A program made the translations under genes and the position numbers. A stretch of DNA of 64,000 nucleotides from Pseudomonas sp. MWU16-30317 (GTDB taxonomy: Bacteria > Pseudomonadota > Gammaproteobacteria > Pseudomonadales > Pseudomonadaceae): assembly GCF_020515695.1 (NCBI RefSeq), contig NZ_JAIWJA010000001.1:558001-622000 (forward strand), in the 5' to 3' direction. The notes beneath the pieces were generated by a model. The model was given only the letters and a program-made list of their open reading frames with translations, did no database searches and had not been told where the DNA came from. Positions 54,964 through 63,529 of this stretch are shown piece after piece. The first letter of the stretch is position 1. Every line of letters starts with the position of its first letter.

Positions 54964-56115
54964 ATGTCCTCTACGACCTCCCATTCACGGGCGTTGCCCG
55001 GCAAACGCGAACAGTTTTCTACCCGCGTAGCGTTTTTCGTCACCGGTTTTTCCATGTCCAGTTGGGCGCCGCTGGTGCCGTTGGCCAAGCAGCGCGTTGG
55101 CATCGACGATGGAACCTTGGGCCTGGTGCTGCTGTGTCTGGGCGGTGGCTCCATTCTGGCCATGCCCCTGGCCGGCTACCTGACGGCACGGCTGGGTTGC
55201 CGCCGAGTGATCAGCGTTGCCGGGTTGTTGGTCTGCCTGATGCTGCCGCTGCTGGCCAGTGTTTCCAACCTGTCGGCACTGGTGGCGGCGGTGCTGGTGT
55301 TTGGCGCCGCCATGGGAATGCTCGACTGCGCGATCAATATCCAGGCGATCATTGTCGAGAAGGCCAGCGAGCGGGCCATGATGTCGGGCTTTCACGGGTT
55401 GTTCAGCCTCGGCGGGATCATCGGGGCAGCGGGCGTGACGGGGCTGCTCAGCGCAGGCCTGACGCCGCTGATCGCCATCCTGGTAGTAGTGGCGGTATTG
55501 CTGGTGGCGCTTTATCGCGCAGCAGCGCATCTGCTGCCGTTTGGCAGTGCCAGCGACGGACCGTTGTTCGCCGTGCCTCACGGCATCGTGCTGTTCCTCA
55601 GCGTGCTGTGCTTCATCGTATTCCTCACCGAGGGTGCGATGCTGGACTGGAGCGCGGTATTTCTGGTGTCGCAGCGGCACATGGACGCCAGCTATGCTGG
55701 CCTCGGCTATGCCGCCTTCGCCGCGACCATGACCGTGGGCCGGCTGACGGGCGATGCCATCGTCAACCGCCTCGGTGGGGCGCGGGTGACCATCCTCGGC
55801 GGTGCCTGTGCTGCCGCTGGTATCGCGATTTCGCTATGGGTACCGGCCTGGCCGGCGGCGCTGCTGGGCTATGCCTTGGTCGGGGCAGGATGCTCGAACA
55901 TCGTGCCGGTGCTCTACACCGCAGTCGGGCGGCAGACCAGCATGCCGCAGAGCGCGGCCATTCCGGCGATGACCTCGTTGGGCTACGCGGGGATTCTCAT
56001 GGGGCCAGCGGCGATCGGCTTGATTTCCCACCTCAGCAGTTTGTCGCTGGCTATCGGCGTGTTGATCCCGTTGCTACTGGCGGTTGCCTGCAGCGGTCGC
56101 TATCTGCGTCAGTAG
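54964..56115 (+). CDS. MFS transporter, YbjJ-like
   Basis: This 383-residue protein has about twelve hydrophobic segments. It contains GFSMSSWAPLVPLAKQRVGIDDGTLGLVLL, the motif-A-like GYLTARLGCRRVISVAG, and GFHGLFSLGGIIGA. These correspond to the YbjJ/fucose-permease-like subgroup of the major facilitator superfamily. The substrate is unknown; inner-membrane uptake or export are equally possible. The ATG at 54964 lacks a strong ribosome site but is the family start. A GFA-family gene begins 74 bp downstream on the same strand. Confidence 0.87.
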   Translation: MSSTTSHSRALPGKREQFSTRVAFFVTGFSMSSWAPLVPLAKQRVGIDDGTLGLVLLCLGGGSILAMPLAGYLTARLGCRRVISVAGLLVCLMLPLLASVSNLSALVAAVLVFGAAMGMLDCAINIQAIIVEKASERAMMSGFHGLFSLGGIIGAAGVTGLLSAGLTPLIAILVVVAVLLVALYRAAAHLLPFGSASDGPLFAVPHGIVLFLSVLCFIVFLTEGAMLDWSAVFLVSQRHMDASYAGLGYAAFAATMTVGRLTGDAIVNRLGGARVTILGGACAAAGIAISLWVPAWPAALLGYALVGAGCSNIVPVLYTAVGRQTSMPQSAAIPAMTSLGYAGILMGPAAIGLISHLSSLSLAIGVLIPLLLAVACSGRYLRQ

Positions 56116-56189
56116 TGCGGCACATCCGAGGAAACCGTCAGCGCCGTGCGGGTGTCTATCTTCAACACTCAGCGATCGGGAGCCTCACC

Positions 56190-56678
56190 ATGCACCTGGA
56201 AGGATCTTGCCATTGCGGCGCCGTCACCTTCAGCCTCGACAGCGCCCACCCGTACCCTTATCAACGCTGCTACTGCTCGATTTGCCGCAAGACCCAGGGC
56301 GGTGGCGGCTATGCCATCAACCTGGGTGGCGATGCGACGACCCTCAAGGTCCAGGGCCGCAAGAACATCAGCATCTATCACGCGAAAATGCGCGAGAAGG
56401 GCGAGCAACGCAGCCACGCCAGTAGCGCCGAGCGGCATTTCTGCCATCTGTGCGCAAGTGCGTTGTGGCTGTTCAGCCCTGAATGGCCAGAGCTGATTCA
56501 CCCCTTCGCCAGCGCCATCGATACGCCGCTACCCGTACCGCCGGAGCATACCCACTTGTTGCTCGACTCCAAGGCGCCCTGGGTCGAGGTCCAGGCTGGG
56601 CCCAAGGACCAGCAGTTCGAGAAATATCCCAAGGAGTCGATCGCCGACTGGCATCAGCGGTTGGGGTTGGAGAAATAG
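56190..56678 (+). CDS. GFA-family (glutathione-dependent formaldehyde-activating-like) zinc protein
   Basis: This 162-residue protein has the GFA metal-binding pattern: CHCGAVTF near residue 7, CYCSICRKTQGG near residue 27, and a third pair HFCHLCAS near residue 83. The fold binds zinc and probably glutathione adducts. Named for S-hydroxymethylglutathione synthase, most members have no proven reaction. Structural use of zinc is clear, but the catalytic role is not. The frame runs open far upstream across the MFS gene by chance; ATG 56190 is the true start because the family begins MHLEGSCHCG. Confidence 0.9.
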   Translation: MHLEGSCHCGAVTFSLDSAHPYPYQRCYCSICRKTQGGGGYAINLGGDATTLKVQGRKNISIYHAKMREKGEQRSHASSAERHFCHLCASALWLFSPEWPELIHPFASAIDTPLPVPPEHTHLLLDSKAPWVEVQAGPKDQQFEKYPKESIADWHQRLGLEK

Positions 56679-56702
56679 AGGCCGTTCGAATCGCCCTCGA
56701 TC

Positions 56703-57767
56703 TCAGATCTTCCACCGCCGCGCGGTGCGCGCAAGCTTGCCCTGCATGGCATCCAACGTGTGCGACAGCTGCACGGTCATCATCTGATAACCCACCCATT
56801 CGGCGGGCACGGCGCGCAGTGGCGGGGCATCGATCTGGCGTTCCAGTCTATCGATGGCGCCCGCCTGCAGGGCGCGCGCCATGGCGATGAACTGATGACG
56901 AATCTTGCGGTGCTCGCCCAGCAGGTTGTCACGCAGCACCGCCATGGCCCCTTCGTCATTGACGTTGGGACGCAGGTTGCCGAGCAATTCAAGGCTGCTC
57001 AGGCACATGCGGAACAAGCGCTGGATCTCGTCCAGCTGAGTCATGGATACCTTGACTTCCTTGGACACCGACGGCATCAGCGAGCGCAGTTGCAGCATGG
57101 TCGCGTTGAGACGGTTCATGAGCCTGACCAATTCGTCACTGCTCACCGATTCGCCGTTGATGAGCCGCGCATGCACCTGTGCGCAATCACGCAAGCCACT
57201 GGCGAGGTTGTAGCGCCACGAGTACACCGCATACAGCGGCAACGCGAAGGAGAACGCCAGCGCCAGGGCGATGCCGATGAGGATATCGACCGTGCGCCAC
57301 AAACCGTCGGACATCGGATTGTCGCCATGGCCGGCGACGATGAACAGGGTAATCGCCGACAGCAATGCCGTGTAGCCGCCCTTGCCAATGGCGTGATAGG
57401 CGAAAAACCCGCAGGCCAGGCACATCAGCACGTAGGTCAGCAGGGGCAGGCCCAGATAGTTCTGCTGTGCCACCAGCGCCAGGCCCAGGCCGGCGCCGAT
57501 CAAGGTACCCCAGGCGCGCTCGATGGATTTCTTGCCGATGTTGCCGTGGTGTTGCAAGCCGCCGATGACGATCAGCAGCGTCACCGAGGCCCACTCGCCA
57601 TGGGGCAGGTTCAGGCCGGTGGTCAGCAAAATGCTCGCGAGCAGACTGACCACGATGCGGCCGGCGTGAATAAGCCGCGCGTGCCGATACCGGCGATAAG
57701 GGTCCAGGAGCGGGCGCAACACGCGCCGCAACCAAAAAGGCAGGGGAAAAGTTTTCTGTAATTTCAT
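56703..57767 (-). CDS. FUSC-family inner-membrane protein (aromatic-acid exporter/YccS-like)
   Basis: This 354-residue protein has about six N-terminal membrane helices (40-185) with GEWASVTLLIVIGGLQHHGNIGKKSIERAWGTLIGAG, a stretch seen in FUSC (fusaric acid resistance) and p-hydroxybenzoic-acid efflux proteins. A helical cytoplasmic C-terminal domain follows. It is a half-size member: the second membrane block of AaeB/YccS is missing. Export of aromatic acids is inferred from family only. The gene diverges from the ABC exporter, with about 70 bp between them, and converges with the GFA gene. Confidence 0.85.
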   Translation of the reverse strand: MKLQKTFPLPFWLRRVLRPLLDPYRRYRHARLIHAGRIVVSLLASILLTTGLNLPHGEWASVTLLIVIGGLQHHGNIGKKSIERAWGTLIGAGLGLALVAQQNYLGLPLLTYVLMCLACGFFAYHAIGKGGYTALLSAITLFIVAGHGDNPMSDGLWRTVDILIGIALALAFSFALPLYAVYSWRYNLASGLRDCAQVHARLINGESVSSDELVRLMNRLNATMLQLRSLMPSVSKEVKVSMTQLDEIQRLFRMCLSSLELLGNLRPNVNDEGAMAVLRDNLLGEHRKIRHQFIAMARALQAGAIDRLERQIDAPPLRAVPAEWVGYQMMTVQLSHTLDAMQGKLARTARRWKI

Positions 57768-57836
57768 GGGTTAACTGACCATCATTGGGCTGATTATATC
57801 CTGACACAACTTTATAACTGCGAGGCTCATCGTCGC

Positions 57837-59648
57837 ATGCCAGTGCTCCAACGCTTCAGGGGTTTCTTTGTTCAAGCGGCGCGGGCCATGGGCCTGGTGT
57901 GGCAGACGTCACGCGGGCTGTTCATCGGCCTGATCATCGTCACCCTCGTGGCGGGGATGTTGCCAGCGCTGGCGGCCTGGGTCGGGCAGCGTATCGTCGA
58001 TGCGGTGGTGCACTCTATGGCCCTGCCGCCCAGCGCGTCAGGCCCACCGCTATGGCCGGTGTTGCGCTATGTGTTGCTGGAGGCCGGCGTGCTGGCCTTG
58101 CTGGCGGGCGCGCAACGGGGGCTGTCGGTGCAGCAATCCTTGCTGCGCGCGCAGTTGGGGCAGAAGGTCAATCTGCTGATCCTTGAAAAGGCCCAGACGT
58201 TATCGCTGCTGCAGTTTGAAAACTCCGAGTTCTACGACAAGCTGGTGCGCGTGCGTCGCGAAGCATCGACGCGGCCACTGGCTTTGGTGACCAAATCACT
58301 GGGGCTGGTGCAGAACCTGATCCAGCTGATCAGCTTCGCCGTGCTGCTGGTGCACTTTTCGCCTTGGGCGCTGGCGATATTGCTGATCGGCGCACTGCCG
58401 GTTTTTTTTGCCGAGGCGCATTTCTCTGGGGATGCGTTCCGCCTGTTCACCCGGCGCGCGCCGGAAAGCCGTCGGCAAAGCTATATCGAAGCGCTGCTGT
58501 CCCAGGAGGCGCACATCAAGGAGGTCAAGCTGTTTGGCTTCGCGCCCCTGCTGTTGCAACGTTATCGCGACGCCTATGGCCGGCTCTATGCCGAGGACCG
58601 GCGCCTGACCTTGCGGCGCGACAGTTGGGGATTCGCCCTCGGGTTGCTGGGCACCGCAGCGTTTTACCTGGCGTATGCCTGGGTGGTGATCGACACCGTG
58701 AACGGGCATATCAGTCTGGGGCAGATGACCATGTACCTGGTGCTGTTCAAGCAGGGGCAAAGCGCGGTGAGCAGCAGTCTGAGTGCGATCGGCGGCTTGT
58801 ACGAAGATGGCTTGTACCTGGCGGATCTGCATGAGTATCTGGCGCAGCCGGTCACTACCGTTGGCGGCAGCCTGACCGTGGGGATCAAGCCGGGCGACGG
58901 CCTGCGTCTCGAAGGCGTGGGGTTTCGCTATCCCGGTGCCGGACGCATGACGCTCGAAGGCATCGACCTGCACCTGGCGCCTGGGCGCAGCGTAGCGCTG
59001 GTGGGCGAAAACGGTTCGGGCAAGACCACGCTGATCAAGCTGATCACCCGTCTTTATCAGCCCGAGCAGGGCCGCATCCTGTTGGATGGCAGCGACCTGC
59101 AAAGTTGGGATGAAGCCGCGCTGCGTGAGCGCATCGGGGTGATCTTCCAGGATTACATTCGCTATCAGTTTTCGGTCGGCGAGAACCTCGGTGTGGGCGA
59201 TGTGCGCGCGTTCGACGATCACCAGCGCTGGCAGGAAGCTGCGGAGCAGGGCATGGCAGCGCCCTTTATCGAAGGCCTGGCCCAGGGCTATGGCACGCAA
59301 TTGGGCCGTTGGTTTGCGGGAGGGCAGGAGTTGTCAGGCGGGCAATGGCAGAAGATCGCCTTGTCGCGGGCCTATATGCGCCGTGAGGCTGACATTCTCA
59401 TTCTGGACGAGCCCACGGCGGCACTCGACGCCAGCGCCGAAGCGGCGGTGTTCGAGCACTTTCGCGAATATGCGCGCGGACGTATGACGCTGTTGATCAG
59501 CCACCGCTTTTCCAGCGTGCGCAATGCCGAGCATATTGTCGTGCTGGATCAGGGCAGGGTGCTGGAGCGCGGCGACCACGCCAGCCTGATGGCGGCTGGC
59601 GGGCGTTATGCGCAGTTGTTCGATCTGCAGGCGCGGGGGTATAGGTGA
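57837..59648 (+). CDS. ABC-type exporter, fused permease/ATPase
   Basis: This 603-residue half transporter has six N-terminal membrane helices (about 20-320) and a C-terminal ABC domain (about 350-600). Walker A is GENGSGKTT, the Q-loop region is IGVIFQDYIRY, and the signature is ELSGGQWQK (Q replaces the usual R). Walker B is ILILDEPTAALD, and the H-loop is LISHRF. It would act as a homodimeric exporter. The sequence is of the type annotated as lipid, peptide or antibiotic exporters, so the substrate is unknown. It opens at ATG 57837 and may be co-regulated with the divergent FUSC gene. Confidence 0.92.
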   Translation: MPVLQRFRGFFVQAARAMGLVWQTSRGLFIGLIIVTLVAGMLPALAAWVGQRIVDAVVHSMALPPSASGPPLWPVLRYVLLEAGVLALLAGAQRGLSVQQSLLRAQLGQKVNLLILEKAQTLSLLQFENSEFYDKLVRVRREASTRPLALVTKSLGLVQNLIQLISFAVLLVHFSPWALAILLIGALPVFFAEAHFSGDAFRLFTRRAPESRRQSYIEALLSQEAHIKEVKLFGFAPLLLQRYRDAYGRLYAEDRRLTLRRDSWGFALGLLGTAAFYLAYAWVVIDTVNGHISLGQMTMYLVLFKQGQSAVSSSLSAIGGLYEDGLYLADLHEYLAQPVTTVGGSLTVGIKPGDGLRLEGVGFRYPGAGRMTLEGIDLHLAPGRSVALVGENGSGKTTLIKLITRLYQPEQGRILLDGSDLQSWDEAALRERIGVIFQDYIRYQFSVGENLGVGDVRAFDDHQRWQEAAEQGMAAPFIEGLAQGYGTQLGRWFAGGQELSGGQWQKIALSRAYMRREADILILDEPTAALDASAEAAVFEHFREYARGRMTLLISHRFSSVRNAEHIVVLDQGRVLERGDHASLMAAGGRYAQLFDLQARGYR

Positions 59649-59661
59649 TGCCAACCCTGAT

Positions 59662-60480
59662 CTACTTGCCCTCGAACGGCCCCATCGCCGCGAACGCACC
59701 GCCCTGATAGATACGTTGCGGATCGTCGGCCGGTAGCGGCGGCAAGGCTTCGACCTTCTCGCGGAACGGCTCGGAGCTGTCCTTGGGCTTATAGCCCAGG
59801 TGCGCGGCATAACGGTTGTCCCACCAGCCGGCTTTGTTGTCCGAGACCCCATAAACCACGGTATGCCCCACGTCGCTGGCGTACAGCGCGCGCTCCATCA
59901 GCTGCACCAGGTCGTCATAGCTGAACCAGGTGGCCAGCATCCGCACGTTCTGCGGTTCCGGGAAGGACGAGCCGATGCGCACACTGACGGTCTCGATGCC
60001 ATAACGATCGAAATAGAAACTCGCCAGGTCTTCACCATACGACTTCGACAGCCCGTAATAGCTGTCCGGGCGTCGCAGGCAATGGGCGTCCAGGGTCTCG
60101 GTCTGCTGATGAAAACCGATGACGTGGTTGGAACTGGCGAAGATCACCCGCTTGACCCCATGGCGCCGGGCCGCCTCGTAGATATGAAAGGTGCCGCAGA
60201 TGTTGGCGCCGAGGATGGTTTCGAACGAATGCTCGGTGGACACTCCACCAAAGTGCAGGATCGCATCGACGCCCTCGACGAGCTGGTCGACGGCCTGTTT
60301 GTCGGCCAGGTCGCAGCGCACGACCTCCTCGTGCGCCGAAGTCGCCGCAGGCATCTCGGCGATATCGGACAGCCGCAGGATGTTGGCGTAGGGCTTGAGG
60401 CGCTCGCGCAGGACCTTGCCCAGGCCGCCAGCGGCACCGGTCAGCAAAAGGCGATTGAAAGGGGTAGGGCTGCTGCTCAT
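59662..60480 (-). CDS. udh: Uronate dehydrogenase
   Basis: This 272-residue NAD-dependent extended short-chain dehydrogenase has TGAAGGLG (14-21) for NAD and SSNHVIGF around residue 117, followed by the catalytic YYGLSK (Tyr142 and Lys146). The sequence and length fit characterised pseudomonad uronate dehydrogenase. It oxidises D-galacturonate and D-glucuronate to aldarolactones, the first step of oxidative uronate catabolism. The gene diverges from an aldarate-type MFS permease at 61080, and two FadR-type operators lie between them. A REP doublet lies just upstream of its ATG. Confidence 0.93.
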   Translation of the reverse strand: MSSSPTPFNRLLLTGAAGGLGKVLRERLKPYANILRLSDIAEMPAATSAHEEVVRCDLADKQAVDQLVEGVDAILHFGGVSTEHSFETILGANICGTFHIYEAARRHGVKRVIFASSNHVIGFHQQTETLDAHCLRRPDSYYGLSKSYGEDLASFYFDRYGIETVSVRIGSSFPEPQNVRMLATWFSYDDLVQLMERALYASDVGHTVVYGVSDNKAGWWDNRYAAHLGYKPKDSSEPFREKVEALPPLPADDPQRIYQGGAFAAMGPFEGK

Positions 60481-60515
60481 GAAAAAATCCCGAATTGTTA
60501 TTGGAGGTGATCAAC

Positions 60516-60590
60516 CTGTAGCGAGGGGGCGGCCCCCGGATAGCGGTATTTCCCCAAGGTTGCCATCGGGGGCAAGCCGCCTCGCTACAG
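60516..60590. repeat. REP doublet between udh and its promoter region
   Basis: The arms ctgtagcgagggggcggccccc and gggggcaagccgcctcgctacag are inverted and separated by about 25 bp. It would lie in the 5' leader of udh if that gene uses the promoter near 60660. Confidence 0.8.
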
Positions 60591-60643
60591 GGTCGGCGTA
60601 CAAAAGCTTAGCTCATATCAGGGTTATTCTGTCAGCTGTTATG

Positions 60644-60654
60644 TTGTCGTACAA
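60644..60654 (-). promoter_or_regulatory. Candidate FadR-type GntR operator upstream of udh
   Basis: TTGTCGTACAA is a TTGT-N3-ACAA palindrome fitting TNGT-N3-ACNA. On the minus strand it lies between a TTGACG box (60663-60658) and a TAACAG-like -10, i.e. inside the presumed udh promoter. Confidence 0.55.
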
Positions 60655-60792
60655 GATCGTCAAGAGAGGAATGTAGAGCTGAGAGCTGCTCGCGATGCTT
60701 AGGGCCCCATATTCAGTTATAGCTAGGCTAAGTAGTGCGCAGCAGTCATTCCAAGAACCGTTCAGTCATCCTGACAGGTCCGATATTTTCGT

Positions 60793-60822
60793 TTGACATA
60801 TCTGGAAACAACTCGCTATAAA
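60793..60822 (+). promoter_or_regulatory. Strong sigma70 promoter of the MFS permease gene
   Basis: TTGACA at 60793-60798 (perfect -35) and TATAAA at 60817-60822 are spaced 18 bp apart. The predicted start near 60829 gives a long leader of about 250 nt before the ATG at 61080. Confidence 0.7.
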
Positions 60823-60830
60823 TAGCGCAG

Positions 60831-60841
60831 TGGTACGACGA
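60831..60841 (+). promoter_or_regulatory. Second candidate FadR-type operator, at the start point of the MFS promoter
   Basis: TGGTACGACGA matches TNGT-N3-ACNA and begins about 2 bp after the predicted start point of the TTGACA/TATAAA promoter. That position is typical for a repressor. Confidence 0.5.
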
Positions 60842-60893
60842 CTTGTCTCCCCGACAGCGCCGCCACATAACAATAAAACCCGAGTAGACCGCC

Positions 60894-60998
60894 ATGATGA
60901 ACCTCCCACGTCGGCAGTTCTGTTTCAGCATTCACCACACCCGATCGTCCGCCGAGGTGTTCGGCAACCCTTCATTCTTGCTCGTACCGGTCAGCTGA
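60894..60998 (+). CDS. Possible 34-codon leader frame
   Basis: In the 250-nt leader of the permease gene, ATG-ATG opens a 34-codon frame ending in TGA at 60996-60998. It starts MMNLPRRQFC. There is no good ribosome site (only GAG about 10 bp upstream) and I recognise no family. It may be a chance frame or a leader peptide; nothing in it suggests repeated amino-acid codons. Confidence 0.2.
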   Translation: MMNLPRRQFCFSIHHTRSSAEVFGNPSFLLVPVS

Positions 60999-61079
60999 GC
61001 ACAGCTGCCATCGGGGCGGGCGACGCCTTGTCGTAACGACCCCTGCGTTCACATTCCAACAACAAATTCAGGTGAAACG

Positions 61080-62390
61080 ATGAAAATCAAAGGCATCCGC
61101 TGGTGGATGGTCGGGTTGGTCACGGCCGGCCTGGTGGTCAACTATCTGGCCCGCAATACGCTGTCGGTGGCGGCGCCGACATTGATGACCGATCTGAGTA
61201 TTTCCACCGCGCAATACGCCCAGATCGTGGTCGCCTGGCAAGTCTGCTATGCGCTCATGCAACCGGTGGCCGGCTACATCATCGATGCCATCGGCACCAA
61301 GATGGGCTTCGCCATTTTCGCCCTCGCCTGGTCGGTGGCGTGTGCGGGCGCGGCCATGGCCACGGGCTGGCAGAGCCTGGCGTTTCTGCGCGGGCTGTTG
61401 GGCCTGACCGAGGCTGCGGGTCTGCCCGCCGGCGTCAAGGCCACCACCGAATGGTTCCCGGCCAAGGAACGCTCGGTGGCGATCGGCTGGTTCAATATCG
61501 GCTCCTCATTCGGTGCGCTGCTGGCGCCGCCGCTGGTAGTCTGGGCGATTCTGCACAGCGGCTGGGAGTTGGCGTTTCTGGTGGTAGGCGGCCTGGGTAT
61601 CGTCTGGACCGGCCTGTGGGCAGTGTTGTACAAGCATCCCAAGGATCAGAAAGCCCTCAGTGACACTGAGCGCGAGTACATCCTGTCTGGCCAGGAGGCG
61701 CATTTCAAGGACGTGCCCCGGCAAAAAGGCAGCTGGAAAAAGATCATCACCTCGCGCAACTTCTACGCCATCGCCTCGGCGCGGATCTTGTCGGAGCCGG
61801 CCTGGCAGACGTTCAACGCGTGGATCCCGCTGTACCTGATGACCGAGCGTCACATGAACATCAAGGAAATCGCCATGTTCGCCTGGCTGCCCTTCCTGGC
61901 TGCCGACATCGGCTGCGTGCTGGGTGGCTACCTGAGCCCGTTTTTCCATCGCTACCTGAAGGTTTCGCTGTTCACATCACGCAAGCTGGTGATGCTGTTC
62001 GGTTGCCTGTGCATGATCGGCCCAGCCTGCATCGGCCTGGTGGACAGCCCGTACACGGCCATCGCCTTGCTGTGCATCGGTGGCTTCGCGCACCAGACCT
62101 TGTCCGGGGCGCTGTATTCGATCACCTCTGACTCGTTCGGCAAGAACGAAGTGGCGACAGCGACCGGTATGGGCGGCATGTTCGGCTATCTGGGGGCTGC
62201 AGCGTTCACCATGGTGTTTGGTGTGCTGGTCACCAAGGTCGGCTACAGCCCGCTGTTCGTAGTGCTGGCGGCGTTCGACCTGATCGCGGCGGTGGTGGTG
62301 CTGAGCGTGGCGCGCGCGTTGGTCAAGCCGCCAGAGCCGCGTGTTTCGCCAGATACCACGATAGGCGGGAACGCGTTGCCTTCAGCTTGA
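61080..62390 (+). CDS. MFS permease, aldarate/uronate type (GudP/GarP-like)
   Basis: This 436-residue twelve-helix MFS protein has KIKGIRWWMVGLVTAGLVVNYLARNTLSVAAP at the N-terminus, EAAGLPAGVKATTEWFPAKERSVAIG between helices 3 and 5, and YKHPKDQKALSDTEREYI in the central loop. These are hallmarks of the anion:cation symporter family that includes glucarate/galactarate and hexuronate permeases. With udh divergent and shared GntR-type operators, import of galacturonate, glucuronate or their aldarates is the best reading. ATG 61080 follows AGGTGAAAC. No downstream catabolic dehydratase is in the window. Confidence 0.88.
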   Translation: MKIKGIRWWMVGLVTAGLVVNYLARNTLSVAAPTLMTDLSISTAQYAQIVVAWQVCYALMQPVAGYIIDAIGTKMGFAIFALAWSVACAGAAMATGWQSLAFLRGLLGLTEAAGLPAGVKATTEWFPAKERSVAIGWFNIGSSFGALLAPPLVVWAILHSGWELAFLVVGGLGIVWTGLWAVLYKHPKDQKALSDTEREYILSGQEAHFKDVPRQKGSWKKIITSRNFYAIASARILSEPAWQTFNAWIPLYLMTERHMNIKEIAMFAWLPFLAADIGCVLGGYLSPFFHRYLKVSLFTSRKLVMLFGCLCMIGPACIGLVDSPYTAIALLCIGGFAHQTLSGALYSITSDSFGKNEVATATGMGGMFGYLGAAAFTMVFGVLVTKVGYSPLFVVLAAFDLIAAVVVLSVARALVKPPEPRVSPDTTIGGNALPSA

Positions 62391-62405
62391 TGCGGCTGGC
62401 TTGGG

Positions 62406-62454
62406 CCGCGAGGCGTCTTGAAGGACGCCTTCGCGGGCAAGCCTTGCTCCCACA
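62406..62454. repeat. REP-type sequence
   Basis: ccgcgaggcgtcttgaaggacgccttcgcgg forms an inverted repeat followed by gcaagccttgctcccaca, the usual REP tail, downstream of the MFS gene. The remaining 170 bp to the methyltransferase stop show nothing I can name. Confidence 0.65.
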
Positions 62455-62624
62455 GCGTTGACTGACCCTGAATCGTACACCTGTGGGGTCAAAGGTGCGC
62501 TTTCGACGGCGCAGAGGCTAGTACCGATTGCACACCGCGAGTCGAACGCTTCGAGTTCGGCTAGCACTGCGGGGAGCAAAACTGCACGAGAAGAGGCCCG
62601 CACAGGCGACTCACGCTCAAGCTC

Positions 62625-63416
62625 CTACGGCAATATCTTCACGGTATAGAACGCCGCTGTGTCGTAGGGCACTGACACCGAGTCCTTGCCCTTGAGATCC
62701 ACATGATTGGCGATCACCCCTCGCACTTTGGCCAGAATAGCGTCCTGTTCAGTCTGGGGCTTGGAGGCGATAAAGCTGATCGACTTGACCCGATTGACGA
62801 TCACATCCTCCGGCGCGCCCGTGTGCAGATGGGCGAAATGTTCCTCGTGCAGCGGTGCGAACTTCCCATAAGGGAAGACCTTGCGCCACTCCTGGCTGTA
62901 GTAGCGCGGATTGTCGCTCGCCAGCTCGCTGACCAGCCCTGCCACTTCGGCGACCCAGGGCTCGCGGGTATCACGCAGATTCCATAGCATCACCAGGCGC
63001 CCACCTGGCTTGAGTACCCGATGGATCTGCGCCATGGCCTCGTTGTTGGCAAACCAGTGAAAGGCGTGGGCGCAGACGACCACGTCTACCGAGTGATCGC
63101 GCAGTTCGCTTGGCAGCGCTTCGGCTGCTGCCAGGTAGGCGGGTACCTGAGGGAAATTCTTCTTGAATCGGTCGAGCAAGGCCTGCACTGGTTCAACGGC
63201 GATGACCTTGGCTTCAAGATCCAGCAAGAGCTGGGTGAACTTGCCGGTGCCAGCACCGAGGTCGAGCACCACGGTGTCGTGGCCAACCTTGATGACGTCC
63301 TTCAACCACTTGTTGACCTGTGGGGGGTAGCCCGGCCGGCCCTTGGCATACACATCGGCAGCTTGCACATAACCGCTGAACGCGGACCAATGGAGCATTT
63401 CTTTTATGGATTTCAT
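62625..63416 (-). CDS. Class I SAM-dependent methyltransferase (Methyltransf_11 type)
   Basis: This 263-residue protein has motif I VVLDLGAGTGKFTQLL (about residues 49-64), an acidic end of motif II (VIAVEP), and motif III around VLKPGGRLVMLW. The substrate-side sequence HAFHWFANNEAM is typical of UbiE/Methyltransf_11-like small-molecule methyltransferases. The substrate is unknown. ATG 63416 has GAGGG 5 bp upstream; a start four codons earlier is not favoured. It stands alone between a REP element and the Pit gene on the same strand. Confidence 0.86.
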   Translation of the reverse strand: MKSIKEMLHWSAFSGYVQAADVYAKGRPGYPPQVNKWLKDVIKVGHDTVVLDLGAGTGKFTQLLLDLEAKVIAVEPVQALLDRFKKNFPQVPAYLAAAEALPSELRDHSVDVVVCAHAFHWFANNEAMAQIHRVLKPGGRLVMLWNLRDTREPWVAEVAGLVSELASDNPRYYSQEWRKVFPYGKFAPLHEEHFAHLHTGAPEDVIVNRVKSISFIASKPQTEQDAILAKVRGVIANHVDLKGKDSVSVPYDTAAFYTVKILP

Positions 63417-63499
63417 GGATGCCCTCAAACGAATGTCTACGCCATTGTTCTTCTCAAAGCGTAGTCAATCCCTCAGGCATCGCCGGGTTTTGTTTGGGT

Positions 63500-63528
63500 T
63501 GCGAGGGGGGTTGCCCCCTCGCTACAGA
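63500..63528. repeat. REP-type palindrome
   Basis: ttgcgaggggggttgccccctcgctacag: the arms gcgaggggg and ccccctcgc fold around gttg, directly after the Pit transporter stop. It could also work as a transcription barrier. Confidence 0.7.
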
Positions 63529-63529
63529 T

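Noticed and set aside
60746..60931. 61-codon minus-strand frame in the udh/permease gap
   Set aside because: It crosses the strong plus-strand promoter and operator; no family or ribosome site.
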